The notes: generated by a model not told the origin, from the sequence alone. A DNA stretch of 64,000 bases from Zeus faber (GCA_960531495.1 OY482847.1:29001098-29065097), one strand, 5' to 3'. Shown: positions 1 to 12,109, counted from the first letter of the stretch. A program made the numbers and translations.

Positions 1-562
1 TTTTTTTTGTTAATTTATTTGATTCCCCAATTGTCAAATTCCATTTGAATTAAATTTCTGCGCTCGGTTTTTTGAGGGACATTTGCCAGACGATTGTTCC
101 CTCTGCTAGAACGACTGTCATTTCCAAAGATTTGCTGTCAACTTTTTTTCTTTTTTTTTTTTGTCACCTATATTTAAATTCGGAAATATGTGCAGCTCTG
201 TATTTTCTGTAAAACAAAAAAAGTCTAAAATGATTAAAACAAACATCAAAACAAATGTTTAGATTTTATTGTATTGGATCTTATGGGGGGAAAAAAAGTT
301 GAAACATGAACGGAAGTTGTTAGTGTATACCTCTTCCGTTTCCTGTGACGAAGTAGCGCAGCTATCTTGCCGCTAGCATAACGGCTAAACAATCATGTCA
401 TTAATTCTACCGGTACTTGTTGGAACATATATCCAATTGCGAGCTTAATATATTTCGTTATTGTTATACAAATGCAAACACTGTGGTGTATTTAAGTTGT
501 CTGAATTATAATAAATCATGTGAAATGTATTGGCGAGCTAACGCCAGCTAAGCTCTTGCAGG
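1..562. promoter_or_regulatory. Upstream region and probable promoter of zrsr2
   Basis: This stretch has no supportable coding exon. It is AT-rich with T and A runs up to about 300, then becomes less AT-rich toward the zrsr2 start codon at 563. I see no clear TATA box at a useful distance. The transcription start cannot be placed from sequence alone. Confidence 0.4.
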
Positions 563-3500
563 ATGGCAGCGTCCATGTCTGTGTGTGCTCCGGCACTGAG
601 GTTTGTGACCCACTCTGTTGATATATTACATTATATATTATATTATATTATATTATATTATATATGATATTATATATTATATTAACTTTAGAAAATGTAC
701 GGCTGTAGCTGTTCCTTGTTTATCTATTTGTCCATCACCGGTCTTGTGCCAAGTTGGGTTTTTATCAGTCTACATCTTTTCTGTTTGCAGTGCAAATATT
801 TTATTTTAAGAAGCTTGTTTTACTGTTGTCTCCACATTTAGTCAAAAGAAACGTAGAGCTATTCTGAAGAAAGAAAGGAGAAAACGGAAACGCCAGGCTT
901 TAGCCCAAGCCCGAGAATGTGGTATGGAGCTAGAAAATCAAGTCATTACTACAAAGACAAGGTGCAATCTCTTTATGCCATCTGGGCTCTAACATTAATC
1001 CTTCTCCGAAATAATTTACTCAGGGGTTGGAGATGGAGAAAACCATACACCTGAGGAGGAGGATGACGATGAGAATCCTGATGAAGAAAGGTAGCTCAAT
1101 ACAGTATTCACTCAGCACATTCACTGGTAACCTAGACTTGGTCCTATTCAAGTCGTACTTTTCAACATTTTTGTTAATTTCAGACAGCAGCTACACAACG
1201 AGTGGCTGGAAAGAGAGAGGCTCGCCCAGGAGGAGTTCCAGCTCATATCTGAGAGGGAGGAAGCTGCAAGGAAGAGACAGGAGGAAGACGAGGTAACCTA
1301 AAAGCATGTTGCACTCACTTACAGCCTGAATTGACTATAGATCACACTGCGCTGGTCCCTGAATGATGTAAAGAAATGGTTTTTTTGGCCCAAAATAATT
1401 CAGACAGCAAATCTCTGTTGTTCTCTAAGCAGTGTGTGTTTATTGTGCTTACAGCGGAGGATAAAGGAGGAATGGGAGGCGCAGCAAGTGAAAGAACAAG
1501 AGGCGAAGGATCAAAAGCTGCAGGAGAGGAGAAACAGAGAGGTGAAACGGGCCCCAGGAGGATAGAAACACAGAGAAATATATATCCTACATCTAAAGAG
1601 ATATTAGTAGAAAAGTTTCTTATGTACAGATTACAAGTCATCACCTGCTCCAGCTTCCAGTGAAAGAACGTATAGGTCTATGTCTACCAAACTGCCTTCT
1701 ACCTCTTTCACAAAAAGAATAACTCATCATTTATGCATTGATATGTCAAATGACTTGACTTGACTTGGCCGTGAAGTTGTTTTGTGGTGGACTTTCCCTA
1801 GATTCTGTGCCATTTCAGAATCTCCCCTTCGAAGGATTTCTTGTATCGCATTCCATCCTTCTTGTTGTTTTTTTTCCCTTGACTTATTGGCACAAACAAT
1901 CCTCCTGCTCCTTAACTGAGATGCGCGCATTGAGAAACACCCATACCAGCACCCTCAGCTCTCAGGACAAGGATGTATCTTTTACCTGTGGCTCTGTGAC
2001 AGACCCACTGCCTCCCAAGAGTTCAGATGTCTTTCAGTCACTCTGCTTTGTTCCTCAGTTCTGGCAAACGTCATCTTAACGTGTGCTGACAGATATGCTC
2101 GGTCGACAGCTGCACCTTTTTTTCACCAGCCATATCTTTGCACCATTTGTAGGAGGCCGTTCAGAAAATGTTGGACCGAGCAGAGAGTGAGGTATTTATA
2201 ATTTAATATTTCATTGTTTTTTTTCCCCACTGTTTAATATCTTAGGTAGGCCATGTTGAGAGAATAATTAAAAAATGAAATGGAGATATATTGATATAAT
2301 TTGCAGGTCAAGTAAATGACTGAAAATACTTCCTTATTCATGAATGTGATTTATAATTTTAGCCATTCTAATGTTTAGCACTGCCTGTCTATTGGTCATT
2401 TCGCTACTGTTTACATAGGTCATAGTAAAAGCTTAATATTGTCACGGCCCTAAAATCATACAATGTTTGTGATGTTGTTTTTATCGCAGCTTGAAAATGG
2501 CCGTCCATGGATGAACCCAGAGGCTCCAGTGGGCGAGAACTCTGTGAACTATGGAACCGAACGGGACATTGCAAACTGTCCCTTCTTCCTCAAGACCGGA
2601 GCCTGTCGATTTGGAGACAGGTCCATTTGATTTTCTTTTTTTGAACTATATGTATGAATTGATCGACATTCAAGCTTTGTTCTGTGCGTTCTCCTTTCCA
2701 AACCCTTCGTGGGTCCAGGTGTTCCCGTAAGCACGTTCACCCAGCGTCCACGCCGACCCTGATGATCCGTGGGATGTTCGTGACGTTTGGCATGGAGCAG
2801 TCTCGTCGCGACGATTATGACACGGACTCCTGTTTGGAGCACAGCGAGGAGGAGCTGCATGAACATTTCCTAGAATTCTACCAGGATGTCCTGCCAGAGT
2901 TCCAGGGTCTTGGCAAGGTGGTGCAGTTCAAGGTGAGAAGATGTGAATTAGTTTCCAAGTTATGACTTTGAGGTTCAGTTTGGGGTGGAACGGCCTTTTC
3001 ACATCTGGTGTAGCCGGTGTTTTAAAAAAGTTTGCGTTTAAGAACTTAAGTAACTTAACAGCCAAACAATTAGTGAGCAACTGATTTAGAGGGGAGTTGC
3101 TGTCAACTGAAATAATGTCTCTTCTGTGTTTTTCATTTCTAGGTCAGCTGTAACTTTGAGCCACATTTAAGAGGGAATGTTTACATCCAGTTTGACACGT
3201 AAGCCAACGAGAACCTACTGAACCTACTTTTTAACAATAGCTCTAACAATTCCATGGTCGTAGTTTTAGATAATGAATCGTTCTCCATCCTGCTGTGTAC
3301 CAAGAGAGGAGCAGTGCAGGGACGCCTTCATGAAGTTCAACGGGAGGTGGTACGCCGGCAGGCAGCTCCACTGTGAGCTCTGTCCTGTTACACGATGGAA
3401 GAACGCTATATGTGGTAAGTCTGTGTGCCCGTTTTGCCGACCATACGCCACCCAAGTGCCGTTTCCAGGGACCTCTGGCACAGAGACACAGACGATAACA

Positions 3501-4940
3501 CTCTCTACAATAACACCAGTTTATTGTAGAGAGTGGGCTAGTTGGAATAAGCCCAGGAGCAGATGGAGGTGTGTCATGGCAAGGGCTCCTCTCCTGAGTG
3601 AGTGTGGGGATTAACCTGTTGCTCATTAGACCAACCAACGAGCAACAGGTATGCAGCCGCTCTGATCCTGGGTTCTGATTACGTAGACCCAGGACAGGTG
3701 TGGCTGCTCAAACCACACCATCCCCACACAAAAATGTGTATATATGTATGTACAGAAACATTGGTAAAACTAAGACACTTTAGTGGCTCATCTAAATATA
3801 AATACATGTACTTTTCACTGATGTTAATGTCATAAAATAATCGTTCTCCCAGTTCAGGAAAGCTTTCCATGAGCACATCTACTATTTTTATAAATATTTA
3901 TAATCTCTTCCTCCACACACTTAGGGCTGTTTGACAAGCGGAAGTGCCCGAAAGGGAAGCACTGCAACTTCCTGCATGTGTTTCGTAACCCCGGCAATGA
4001 GTTCTGGGAGGCTGACCGGGACCTGCACCTGTCGCCGGACCGCGTCGGCGAGGGCTCTCACAGAGGGGGGTGGCGCTCGGAGCGCCAGGGGGAAAGGTCG
4101 TGGCGGGGGCAGCGTTGCGGCAGCAGCCGAAGCCCCCCGAGGTCGGAGAGGTCATATGGCAGGAGGGGGAGTGAGAGGAGGAGGCGAAGCAGGAGCGGTG
4201 AGAGGAGAGGAGGAGGCTTTCAGGGAGACGACAGGAGGATGTCCAGAAGGAGGGACGGGCGACGGAGCAGGAGCAGAGAGAGGGGGAGGTCAAGGAGCAG
4301 GAGCAGAGAGAGGGGGAGGTCAAGGAGCAGGAGCAGAAACAGAGAGCGAGAGAGATCAAGCAGTCGAGACAGAGAGAGAGACAGGCTTCGAAACGGCAGC
4401 AGAGATAAGGACAGAGAGCGAGGCAAATCTAGGAGCAGAGAGCGAGACAGGTCTCAAGGTAGAAGTGGAGCCAGGGAAACAGGGAGTGTCGTCGGGGTGA
4501 AGAGAGAACGCTCCCGGAGCGTGAGTCGAGACGGGGAGGAAAAGAGGCGGCAGCGAGACAGGACCGGTAAGCGAAGCCCAAGAGGAGACGGAGGCGACGG
4601 AGATGACCACACACCCCGACACCATAAACACTCCAAGAAAAGCAAGAAGAAAAGCAAGAAGAAACACAAGAAGAAGAAGAAAAGCCATTCGTTGCCCGAG
4701 GCAGTGACCTCATCCGGAGAGTCGGAGGGTGACGGTGAGGAGGAGAGGGAAGACGACCTTTCTGCGATCGGTCCCAGCAACGACGTCAAAGATGCCCAGT
4801 TGGTTCAGACCGAAGGGGAGGTGTTTGATTCGTACTCTGAAGCTGCATCTCAAAACGCGACTGAGCGCGACCTGCAGGGAAATGCCCAAGGCACTCCACT
4901 TGAGATGTCCTGCAAACTGGAGGGCGACAGTTTAACCTAG
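563..4940 (+). CDS. zrsr2: zrsr2: U2AF35-related CCCH zinc finger / RRM / SR-rich splicing factor
   Basis: Coding exons: 563-600, 842-921, 1024-1090, 1184-1292, 1455-1541, 2153-2191, 2490-2620, 2719-2932, 3143-3198, 3305-3414, 3925-4940. They join in frame to 648 residues. The family protein recognises 3' splice sites, notably of U12-type introns, in the nucleus. Visible in order: a basic charged coiled region (1-140) with EEW, ERE and KRQ blocks; a first CCCH finger (about 170-188, CPFFLKTGACRFGDRCSRKH); a U2AF-homology RRM with LPEF and GNVYIQF; a second CCCH finger (about 303-328, ICGLFDKRKCPKGKHCNFLH); a long RS domain with an internal 30-bp tandem repeat near 4267-4335; a Lys-rich block and an acidic tail. 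It is longer than the roughly 480-residue human protein, through the RS and tail part. Exon 2 is the weakest call: the donor at 922 (GTATGG) keeps frame, while GTGCAA at 962 gives a stop in exon 3. Confidence 0.93.
3450..3729. other. Hairpin-dense fold in zrsr2 intron 10, ending in a four-way cloverleaf
   Basis: Perfect inverted repeats follow one another: a 14-bp stem 3500-3513/3521-3534 with a 7-nt loop, 5 bp at 3535-3539/3550-3554, and 6 bp at 3555-3560/3585-3590. A 9-bp closing stem, 3602-3610/3721-3729, then encloses three further hairpins: 11 bp (3614-3624/3640-3650), 8 bp (3666-3673/3687-3694) and 7 bp (3697-3703/3713-3719). Together these form a 128-nt cloverleaf. It lies between the exon 10 donor (3415) and the exon 11 acceptor (3924). 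No known RNA family was recognised. Confidence 0.6.
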
Positions 4941-5106
4941 CAGCAGCTCGGCCTGTACATCTGTTCTCGGTTTCTACTGTTCACTGTTCTCAATTGTAGG
5001 GATGGATACTGGTCATTAAAAACTGCTGGCTGCTTAGCTGTGACATGCCAAACTAGTTTTGTATCAGGTGTCTGCATTTGTAAAATTGTCTTTTTGTACA
5101 TATGTA

Positions 5107-5112
5107 ATTAAA
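5107..5112 (+). terminator. Probable zrsr2 polyadenylation signal (ATTAAA)
   Basis: ATTAAA lies 167 nt after the zrsr2 stop codon. It is the first good polyadenylation hexamer variant in the 3' UTR, followed within 30 nt by an A-rich stretch. Confidence 0.5.
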
Positions 5113-5213
5113 TGGTTTGCTCTTAGAAACAAAAAAAGTTGCATTCCTTATTGCCAGAGCTTTAACATTTGAAATAACAAAAGACACTGATCAATAAGGC
5201 TTTTTCATGTACA

Positions 5214-5219
5214 TTTATT
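5214..5219 (-). terminator. Possible distal ap1s2 polyadenylation signal (AATAAA)
   Basis: TTTATT on the plus strand is AATAAA for ap1s2, which would give a 3' UTR of about 1.45 kb. A nearer AATAAA at 6355-6360 would give one of about 300 nt. Use of either is inferred. Confidence 0.35.
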
Positions 5220-6196
5220 GATCATTATATTCAAGTATCAGAAGAAAATGCGTAGGCAAATGTCTCGGCAGTATTTAATACAAAAGTTAGTGATCACGTT
5301 TGTGCAAACTAAAGATTAACTTTCTTGTAATAAAAAGCAACGGTTAGCAAACACCTTGTAACTGTACTAACTTTGAAATAAAATAAAAGCTGAAGATGTC
5401 CATCTGCGTAAACAGATAAAAGTAAGGTTTTCTGCATTCTCTGGAGTGACATGCATGCAAGGAATGAAGCAAGTTTATAACGTTCCAAAATCTCTACAGT
5501 AACGCATCCTCAAGAATCGGAAGTTCCTGAAAACACATCTCTGGAACACTCCCAAGTCTTAGAACTGATCTGAACAGTTAAAAAAAAAAACGCACTTATG
5601 TATTTTAGGCTCGCATTATCAGGGCTGTTTTTATGAAAGAACTTGTTTCTTATTCCCTTTACCACTTCCTATTAGCACAGTTGTCTTTGGTCATACAATG
5701 TGAGAATTACCCTGACACAGCGTAATGCATAAATGCTGCTATTGTCTCAAGGACAATCTTAATATGTTTGCACAATTATTTAAAATTCAGCTTTAAATGT
5801 TATACTGACTAGCTGAATTATTGAACAATTTAAATGTCTGGCAAGTAAATTAAGCAAAGACAAACCTAAGCAAATGAAATTTTGGAAACATGCAACTTTT
5901 GGATGACAAAATACACTCAAGCCTGAAATATACAGCCAAGCAGCAGATTTTCATGGAAGGAGGTGGTTTACTGTTACAATATAGTTAAAAATACGGTTAT
6001 ACCCATAGCAACACTTTTCGTCACAGGCGGGAAAACTCCAGGTCTGGAAAGTGAAAGTCCTGCCATGTTTTATCGCCAGCCGTGCACTGATCAGCTGGTT
6101 CCCCTCAGTTGGACTCCCCATGGTTGAATCTTCCTGTCCGGACCTGGATTTTCCACCTCTGCTTTTTGAGGGCTCTTGCAAACTGAAACGCGCACG

Positions 6197-6316
<120 letters not shown>

Positions 6317-6649
6317 GAGCTCTACAATCGGCAACATAACACTGGAGTTTTCACTTTATTGTCTTTGCTACATTGTGTTCCGCGGAGTTTCCACCGTTGG
6401 TTTGTGAGAGTACACAGGAGTCATGACGGCGCAGGATGGAGCCACAGCGCGATCTGGTAAGTATGACAGACATCAACACCACAGTTGGCACAGCAGAACA
6501 CTGACAGAACAGAGCGTTACAAAGGCGGTTACACACACGTAAACGACACAAACACAGTGAATAGAGAGGGTGAGACAGAGGCATGGAGGTGACGACATCT
6601 AGATCTGGGAGGAGGAGGAGGAGGAACGCCGCGAGTCCGGGATGGGAGT

Positions 6650-9600
6650 CTATGTCAGACCAATTTCTTCTAGAACACTCCGTGGGGCTTCCGCCTCCTG
6701 CAGGACAAGGAAGAAGAAGAAGAAGAGGGTGACACTGTCACGCTCCGGGTTCAGAAGATCTACTTTACACGACACGAAGGGGGAGGATTGTGTGGGTGAG
6801 TTGTGGTTTGGGGACATGAGCGCCGCTCCAGATTTCGTTGGGTAATCGATGAGGCATAATTGCAAGTTGCCAAATCTGTGATCGGGGGAGATTGCCGGTG
6901 GGTTTGAAACTAAAATCAACCATGTCACAAAACGTCTGTGCAGTTTGAAATCAAGGGGGGGGGGGGGGGGGGGGTATGAAAATAAATCACAGTGAACACG
7001 GATTTGTACAGCTAGGGAGCTACAAAACATGCATGCCACTTGACAGGGCAACACTTACTTTGACATCCTAGCCAAATGGTTAGGCATAAGGGAGAGAAAG
7101 GTTACGATTGAGCGCGGCAGCATTCTGAGCTTTTAAAAGTCAAGAGTGGATGGAGTGAGCAATGCAGAGAGAAAAGGATCTTACTTCCGAACCTTATCTC
7201 GATCTAATCAAATCCATGACTGTCATGGTGACCCGGGGCAGGGCAGCGACGGAATACGTTAGTAACGGAATATGCTACCCAATCGAATGACAAAAAATGG
7301 TGAGTTTAATTGTAATGATAGTTGTAGAGAAAACTATGGTAATTAGCTCAGAGTTACACTCCAAAATTCCTTGGAACACCCATTACTCATATTACGACCC
7401 ATCTAAAAAGGCTGCCTGTCAACCACCCCCCCCACAAACTGAAGATGAGTTCTGCCGAGATCAGGTTGACCAGCAGGTGGGAAACAAAGATGGAAACAAT
7501 GCCAATATTTCACGTTCCAAAATCGAAAGGTGTGCCTGGTGGGAGTGTGATTACATTGTTATTATTGAGCGCAGCGCGGCAGTGTGTGATTATGTGTGTT
7601 TTGAGCAGCCAATCAAGGGCGAACTGAAGGCTTTTTCTGGACTTCGCTCGCTATATTTACCGCCACGGCTGCGCCTTCTCTATATGCCGGTCAAAAAGGG
7701 GGAACCTGCAAGTCTGGACAATGGTTTGTTTCATTTCCCTAAAGGATGCAGAGGTGATCGTTTACACTCGACTTTAAAGCACTTGTTTGCACAGTAATCA
7801 AAGAGTAACTCAAAACGATCACGTAATTAACCTGTAATGGATTACATTGCAGTAGGAACCTTCCCAACCCTAATTATGTCTAAGATGAAAAAGTCCATTT
7901 GATCTTGAGTGTTGTGTAGTGTATACCCAACAGCCTGGATGAATGGAATACCAGTACCACTAGGCCACTGCATACCTCCTGCAGAAGGTCCGCCTGCTCG
8001 ATGGCCTTGAGCACATTCTTCTTGGACGTCTCCTGAGCCTCTCCTCCCAGCAGGAACTCGTCCAGAATGAAGTAGGCCTTCTCAAAGTTGAAGATGATGT
8101 CCAGCTCACACACCTGCGAAGACCATGGAGGTTTTTGGGCCCACGGACCACTTTTTACATACACTCTACTTACACTCTACTCCAATCACACAGGCCCCAC
8201 TGCCTAACTGTACCTTATGTAGCATACTGTACTGCAAACTGAATAACTGTTCCGGCTGACTGCATACTGCACTGTATTGCTGTTCTGTTCGGTGTTACTG
8301 TATTGCTGTGTTATACTGTTGTATACTGTACTGTATATCTCCATACTCACTTTATTCAATTGCCACTTTACTGCATAGCTGTATATACAAACAGCCTATC
8401 CCATATACATAACACTATTCCCTTTACTTCAATTTTGTACCCCGACTCTGTATTATCTTTTTGAGTCTTATTTTATTTTTATTTTATTTTATTTATATTA
8501 TTCTATTCACCGACTGCATTACATTTTAGGAATCAGTTAGTTAGCTAGGTTGAAATTAGGTTAGCTATACTTTCAGTTTAGAACTTATTGTGCATAACCT
8601 CCGGGGGGGTTGCAAAGACATTTCACTGCATATATGTATGAGACAAATAAACATCTTGAATCTCTACTTCTTTCTACAAAAATGTGAGTTAACTAAAGCC
8701 TTGGTCTGATATCCCATTGCAAGTTACAGTTAAAGCCTGCTTCACACCAAGATAAAGGACATTTTAATCTCCCATTCATGGAAAATAGCGCATGTCCAGC
8801 TCAGCAAACCACTCGCTGCTGTTCTGGAAAAAACAAGCTCTCCCATTTTCTCTGACATATTTTGTGAGGTGAAACCCAGACGCAGTGCATCCGACGGCCA
8901 TCCGCCTTTCTGATGTGGATACGCATTCAGCGTGAATCAAGCTTAAGATCCTTTGACATGAGATTTTGATTATTGTTTTTCGTGACGAGTCCCTCCATAT
9001 CGACCAGAGCCAGTGATGTCATTTGATGGGAAGGACTCAAGGATTACAAGATGGGAGATGTGTGCCGAGTCTCTGGGAGGACTTACGCTGCCAAAGTATT
9101 TGTCCAACAGCTCCACGTATCTATGGATGATCTCCAAGGTGATGAGCTCATTATCTTGGTCCTCCACTGCGCAGCAGAAATACAGGCTGGCGTATCTGCA
9201 TGACAGAGCCATAAACGCCAGAGGAAGAGTTAGGGGTTGACATTCGGCAGAAAAAAGACCAATGAGCAGAAAAATAAAAATAAAAGACATTCTAGAACTG
9301 TAGACACACAAGTAATTACAGAAAATGTTTGTGTGGATTAATCTGAACACATTAGTAAAATAAGAAAATAATTTTGACAATTATTATGTCAACCTTTTGT
9401 ACACAGTCAGATTCCTTGTGTAATTCAATTGTGTTTCTCCAATTGAGCGGAATCAACTGTGGCCATTTGCACAATCATTTAAGTTTAAGAATTACAAAAA
9501 GGACAATTTTTATTGCATACGACTGAGATGTAAAAAGGTGCAGTTTATTGTGAAATGCAGAACACCCAAGAACACTTTAGGGATCTCTTCCTAATATTGC

Positions 9601-10194
9601 GTCACACACACCCGTCCTCCCACACACACACACACACACACACACTCCCACCATCTATAACTCTGCACAATTCAGCCCTTTTCATCACTTGGCTACAGTT
9701 GGCTCAAAGTGTTTTTAGGTGTTTGGCCAATCAAATTACACACAGGAAATTGTTGAGCAACTCAGAAGCATTTACTGAAACGCTAGAAAGAACCTGCTAG
9801 TCAAACCTAATCAAAAGTCATTTCATCCTTCATCCATTTCTTTGATCATTCTCTCCCACATGTTTATGACCGACAACTTAAAATCCCCACGACAAGACAT
9901 ATAGAAATGGATTATACAGTGAAATACATCAGTGCATTGATTTCTACCCTTAGTTCAGTGTAATTGAGAACTGGGAATAATCACAAAGACTGCACATGCA
10001 TTATCGCCTATTTACCTCTTGTAGACAATCTTCAGGTCCCTCCACTCCAGGAAGCTGCACATCTTGGGCTTCCGTGCCAGGATGGTCTGGACCAAATCCC
10101 TGGAGATTTTCTTCCTCTCTTTGTCAGAAAGAGGCACGTACCACTTCTGCAGGCGCAGCTTGCCCTGCCGGCTGAACAGCAGCATGAACTGCAT
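6650..10194 (-). CDS. ap1s2: ap1s2: AP-1 clathrin adaptor complex sigma subunit
   Basis: Coding exons: 10194-10016, 9195-9087, 8113-7976, 6697-6650; together 157 residues, the usual length of AP1S2. The sigma chain is the small core subunit of the AP-1 adaptor, which sorts cargo between trans-Golgi and endosomes and helps bind dileucine signals. Recognisable family stretches are [76 protein letters not shown] and the C-terminus EEIGLT. The start codon sits directly at the exon 2 acceptor (CTTTCAG/ATG), so the first exon is non-coding. AP1S2 rather than S1 or S3 is chosen from the C-terminal exon and from adjacency to zrsr2. Introns hold a LINE-like tail, a poly-G run and a GACA array close to the exon 2 acceptor. 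Confidence 0.95.
6957..6974. repeat. Poly-G run in ap1s2 last intron
   Basis: An uninterrupted run of about 18 G lies on the plus strand, so it reads as poly-C in the ap1s2 transcript. It is a likely sequencing and length-variation hot spot. Confidence 0.9.
8165..8665 (+). repeat. 3' tail of a non-LTR-type dispersed repeat (copy 1)
   Basis: This is a T-rich untranslated sequence with many TACTGTA/TGTATTGCTGT words. It ends in a shared module, TTTCACTGCATATATGTATG then AAATAAAC and TCTTGAAT, which recurs at 13149, 17502 (reverse), 23818 and 57186 (reverse). The AATAAA-type signal followed by a short repeat tail is typical of fish LINE or SINE 3' ends. Confidence 0.6.
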
Positions 10195-10221
10195 CTGAAA
10201 GGAGAGAGGAATCGTACAGCG

Positions 10222-10238
10222 GGATGGACGGACGGACG

Positions 10239-10309
<71 letters not shown>

Positions 10310-10326
10310 GGACAGACGGACAGACG

Positions 10327-10361
<35 letters not shown>

Positions 10362-10440
10362 GGACAGACGGACAGACGGACGGACGGACGGACGGACAGA
10401 CAGACGGACGGACGGACGGACGGACAGACGGACGGACGGA
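10222..10440. repeat. GACA/GACG tetranucleotide array
   Basis: About 215 nt of GACA and GACG units in irregular order sit in ap1s2 intron 1. Transcribed in the ap1s2 direction it is a TGTC/CGTC pyrimidine-rich tract that begins only about 28 nt upstream of the exon 2 acceptor. Confidence 0.97.
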
Positions 10441-10977
10441 CACTTTCACACAATCGCGGTGTAACAGCGGCTCAATCAAAGCGATACGCAAAAACAAATG
10501 AAAACTAAAAAAAAAAGCCAAATAAAGAAATAACAAATACATTGCAAATATATACACAAGAAAAAGCAAAATAAGCAAAAGTGTATATCTAATAAAAATA
10601 TTTGTATATGAAAAAGCGTGTAAATATTTTGATTATTTTTACCTCTTGTTATGATAACGTTGATATATATTCATTCGGAATATATTTTTATTAGTTGTAT
10701 CTGTTTTTTTAGGTTATGATATGCGGATGGATGATGTTAGGTAAGCTAAAAAAAACAAAACAACCCACATACATATTTAGGATGTAAAAATGAATAAAAC
10801 AAGAAATAAACGTACAGCGTCACTGTGACGAGGTCAAGGATGAAAAGCAAAATCTTACAGGTAAATAGTATTTAAAAAATTGCTTACGGGCAACAATTTT
10901 GATCACACAAAACATCACCATCGTTACAACAAGACGCGCTCCCGCCTGTGGCACTTAGACCGCACCCAGATCCTCAC

Positions 10978-11130
10978 CTTCGTCCCGTTGGGATGTTGGT
11001 AAGTGGGATAAAGCCTCCACCGCAGCGCGGAACAACACCGTGTTGTTGTGGGAGCGGCGAGGCTAGCGAGGCTAGCGAGGCTAGCAAGCCCGGCCGACGA
11101 GACTGGGCTTCAGTTAGCAGCTCTGTGATT
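10978..11130 (-). promoter_or_regulatory. ap1s2 non-coding first exon and CpG-rich promoter
   Basis: A donor (AAG/GTGAGG) ends a GC-rich segment at 10978 on the minus strand, about 780 nt upstream of the coding exon. The segment has many CpGs and three direct copies of GCGAGGCTA near 11056-11085. There is no ATG before the donor, consistent with a 5' UTR exon. The transcription start is not visible. Confidence 0.5.
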
Positions 11131-11299
11131 GGTCATGACAATCCACTGCGCTGGAGTCTGATTGGTCGGGGAAAAAAAACCGTTATTCGCAGGCGTCCCC
11201 CCCCCCACCTTTTTTTTTTTTTTTTCGAACGCCACGTTAATATTGATACAATTATTATACGTTGAAGTGATGCGTCTTATCTTACGTACCAATATTGTA

Positions 11300-11452
11300 G
11301 TCATAAGTATTATTATAATCATAATAATGATTATAATAATAACAATAATAGTTATGATGATGATGATGATTATGATGATGATGATTATGATGATGATGAT
11401 GATTATTATTATTATAATTATTATTGTTGTTGTTGTACAGACAGACAGAGAG
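11300..11452. repeat. ATA/ATG/ATT trinucleotide-rich tract
   Basis: Interrupted (ATA)n, (GAT)n and (ATT)n runs lead without a break into the CATA array to the right. Confidence 0.85.
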
Positions 11453-12054
11453 ACATACATACATACGTACGTACATACATGCATACATACATACACACAT
11501 ACATACATACATACATACATACGTACGTACGTACGTACATGCATGCATACATACATACATACATACATACATACATACATACATACATACATACATACAT
11601 ACATACATACGTACGTACGTACGTACATGCATGCATACATACATACATACATACATACATACATACATACATACGTACGTACGTGCATACATGCATACAT
11701 ACATACATACACACATACATACATACATACGTACGTACGTACATGCATGCATACATACATACATACATACATACATACATACATACGTACGTACGTACAT
11801 GCATGCATACATACATACATACATACATACATACATACATACATACATACGTACGTACGTGCATACATGCATACATACATACATACACACATACATACAT
11901 ACATACGTACGTACGTACATGCATGCATACATACATACATACATACATACATACATACATACATACATACACACATACATACATACACACATACATACAC
12001 ACATACATACACACATACATACATACATACATACATACATACATACATACATAC
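11453..12054. repeat. 602-nt CATA-type array, strictly alternating purine/pyrimidine
   Basis: (CATA)n is broken at regular intervals by CGTACGTACGTACATGCATG cassettes near 11522, 11610, 11673, 11730, 11785, 11849 and 11905. Every step I checked from 11453 to 12054 alternates purine and pyrimidine. The blocks at about 11672-11752 and 11850-11930 are near identical, giving a higher-order period of about 178 nt. The tetranucleotide lacks stop codons, which explains the long spurious frames of 190-316 codons on both strands. Confidence 0.95.
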
Positions 12055-12109
12055 TGACAATTGATGTTGTATTTTAGGTTTTGTTTGTATGTCTGTTCGT
12101 ATCAGGACA

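Noticed and set aside
3898-4789. Minus-strand Ser/Leu-rich frames opposite the zrsr2 RS domain
   Set aside because: They are shadows of the AGR/GAG-rich coding strand of the last zrsr2 exon.
7297-7797. 166-codon plus-strand frame within ap1s2 intron 4
   Set aside because: No family resemblance, poor start context and intronic antisense position. It looks like a chance frame.
10222-12054. Regularly spaced repeat units that might suggest a CRISPR array or satellite
   Set aside because: There are no unique spacers of constant length and the context is eukaryotic. These are simple tetranucleotide microsatellites.
11110-12064. Open frames of 190-316 codons on both strands with Tyr/Val/Cys/Met or His/Thr/Tyr/Ile repeats
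   Set aside because: They arise from the CATA-type array, whose four-base period contains no stop codon. Composition is purely repetitive and there are no splice or start signals.
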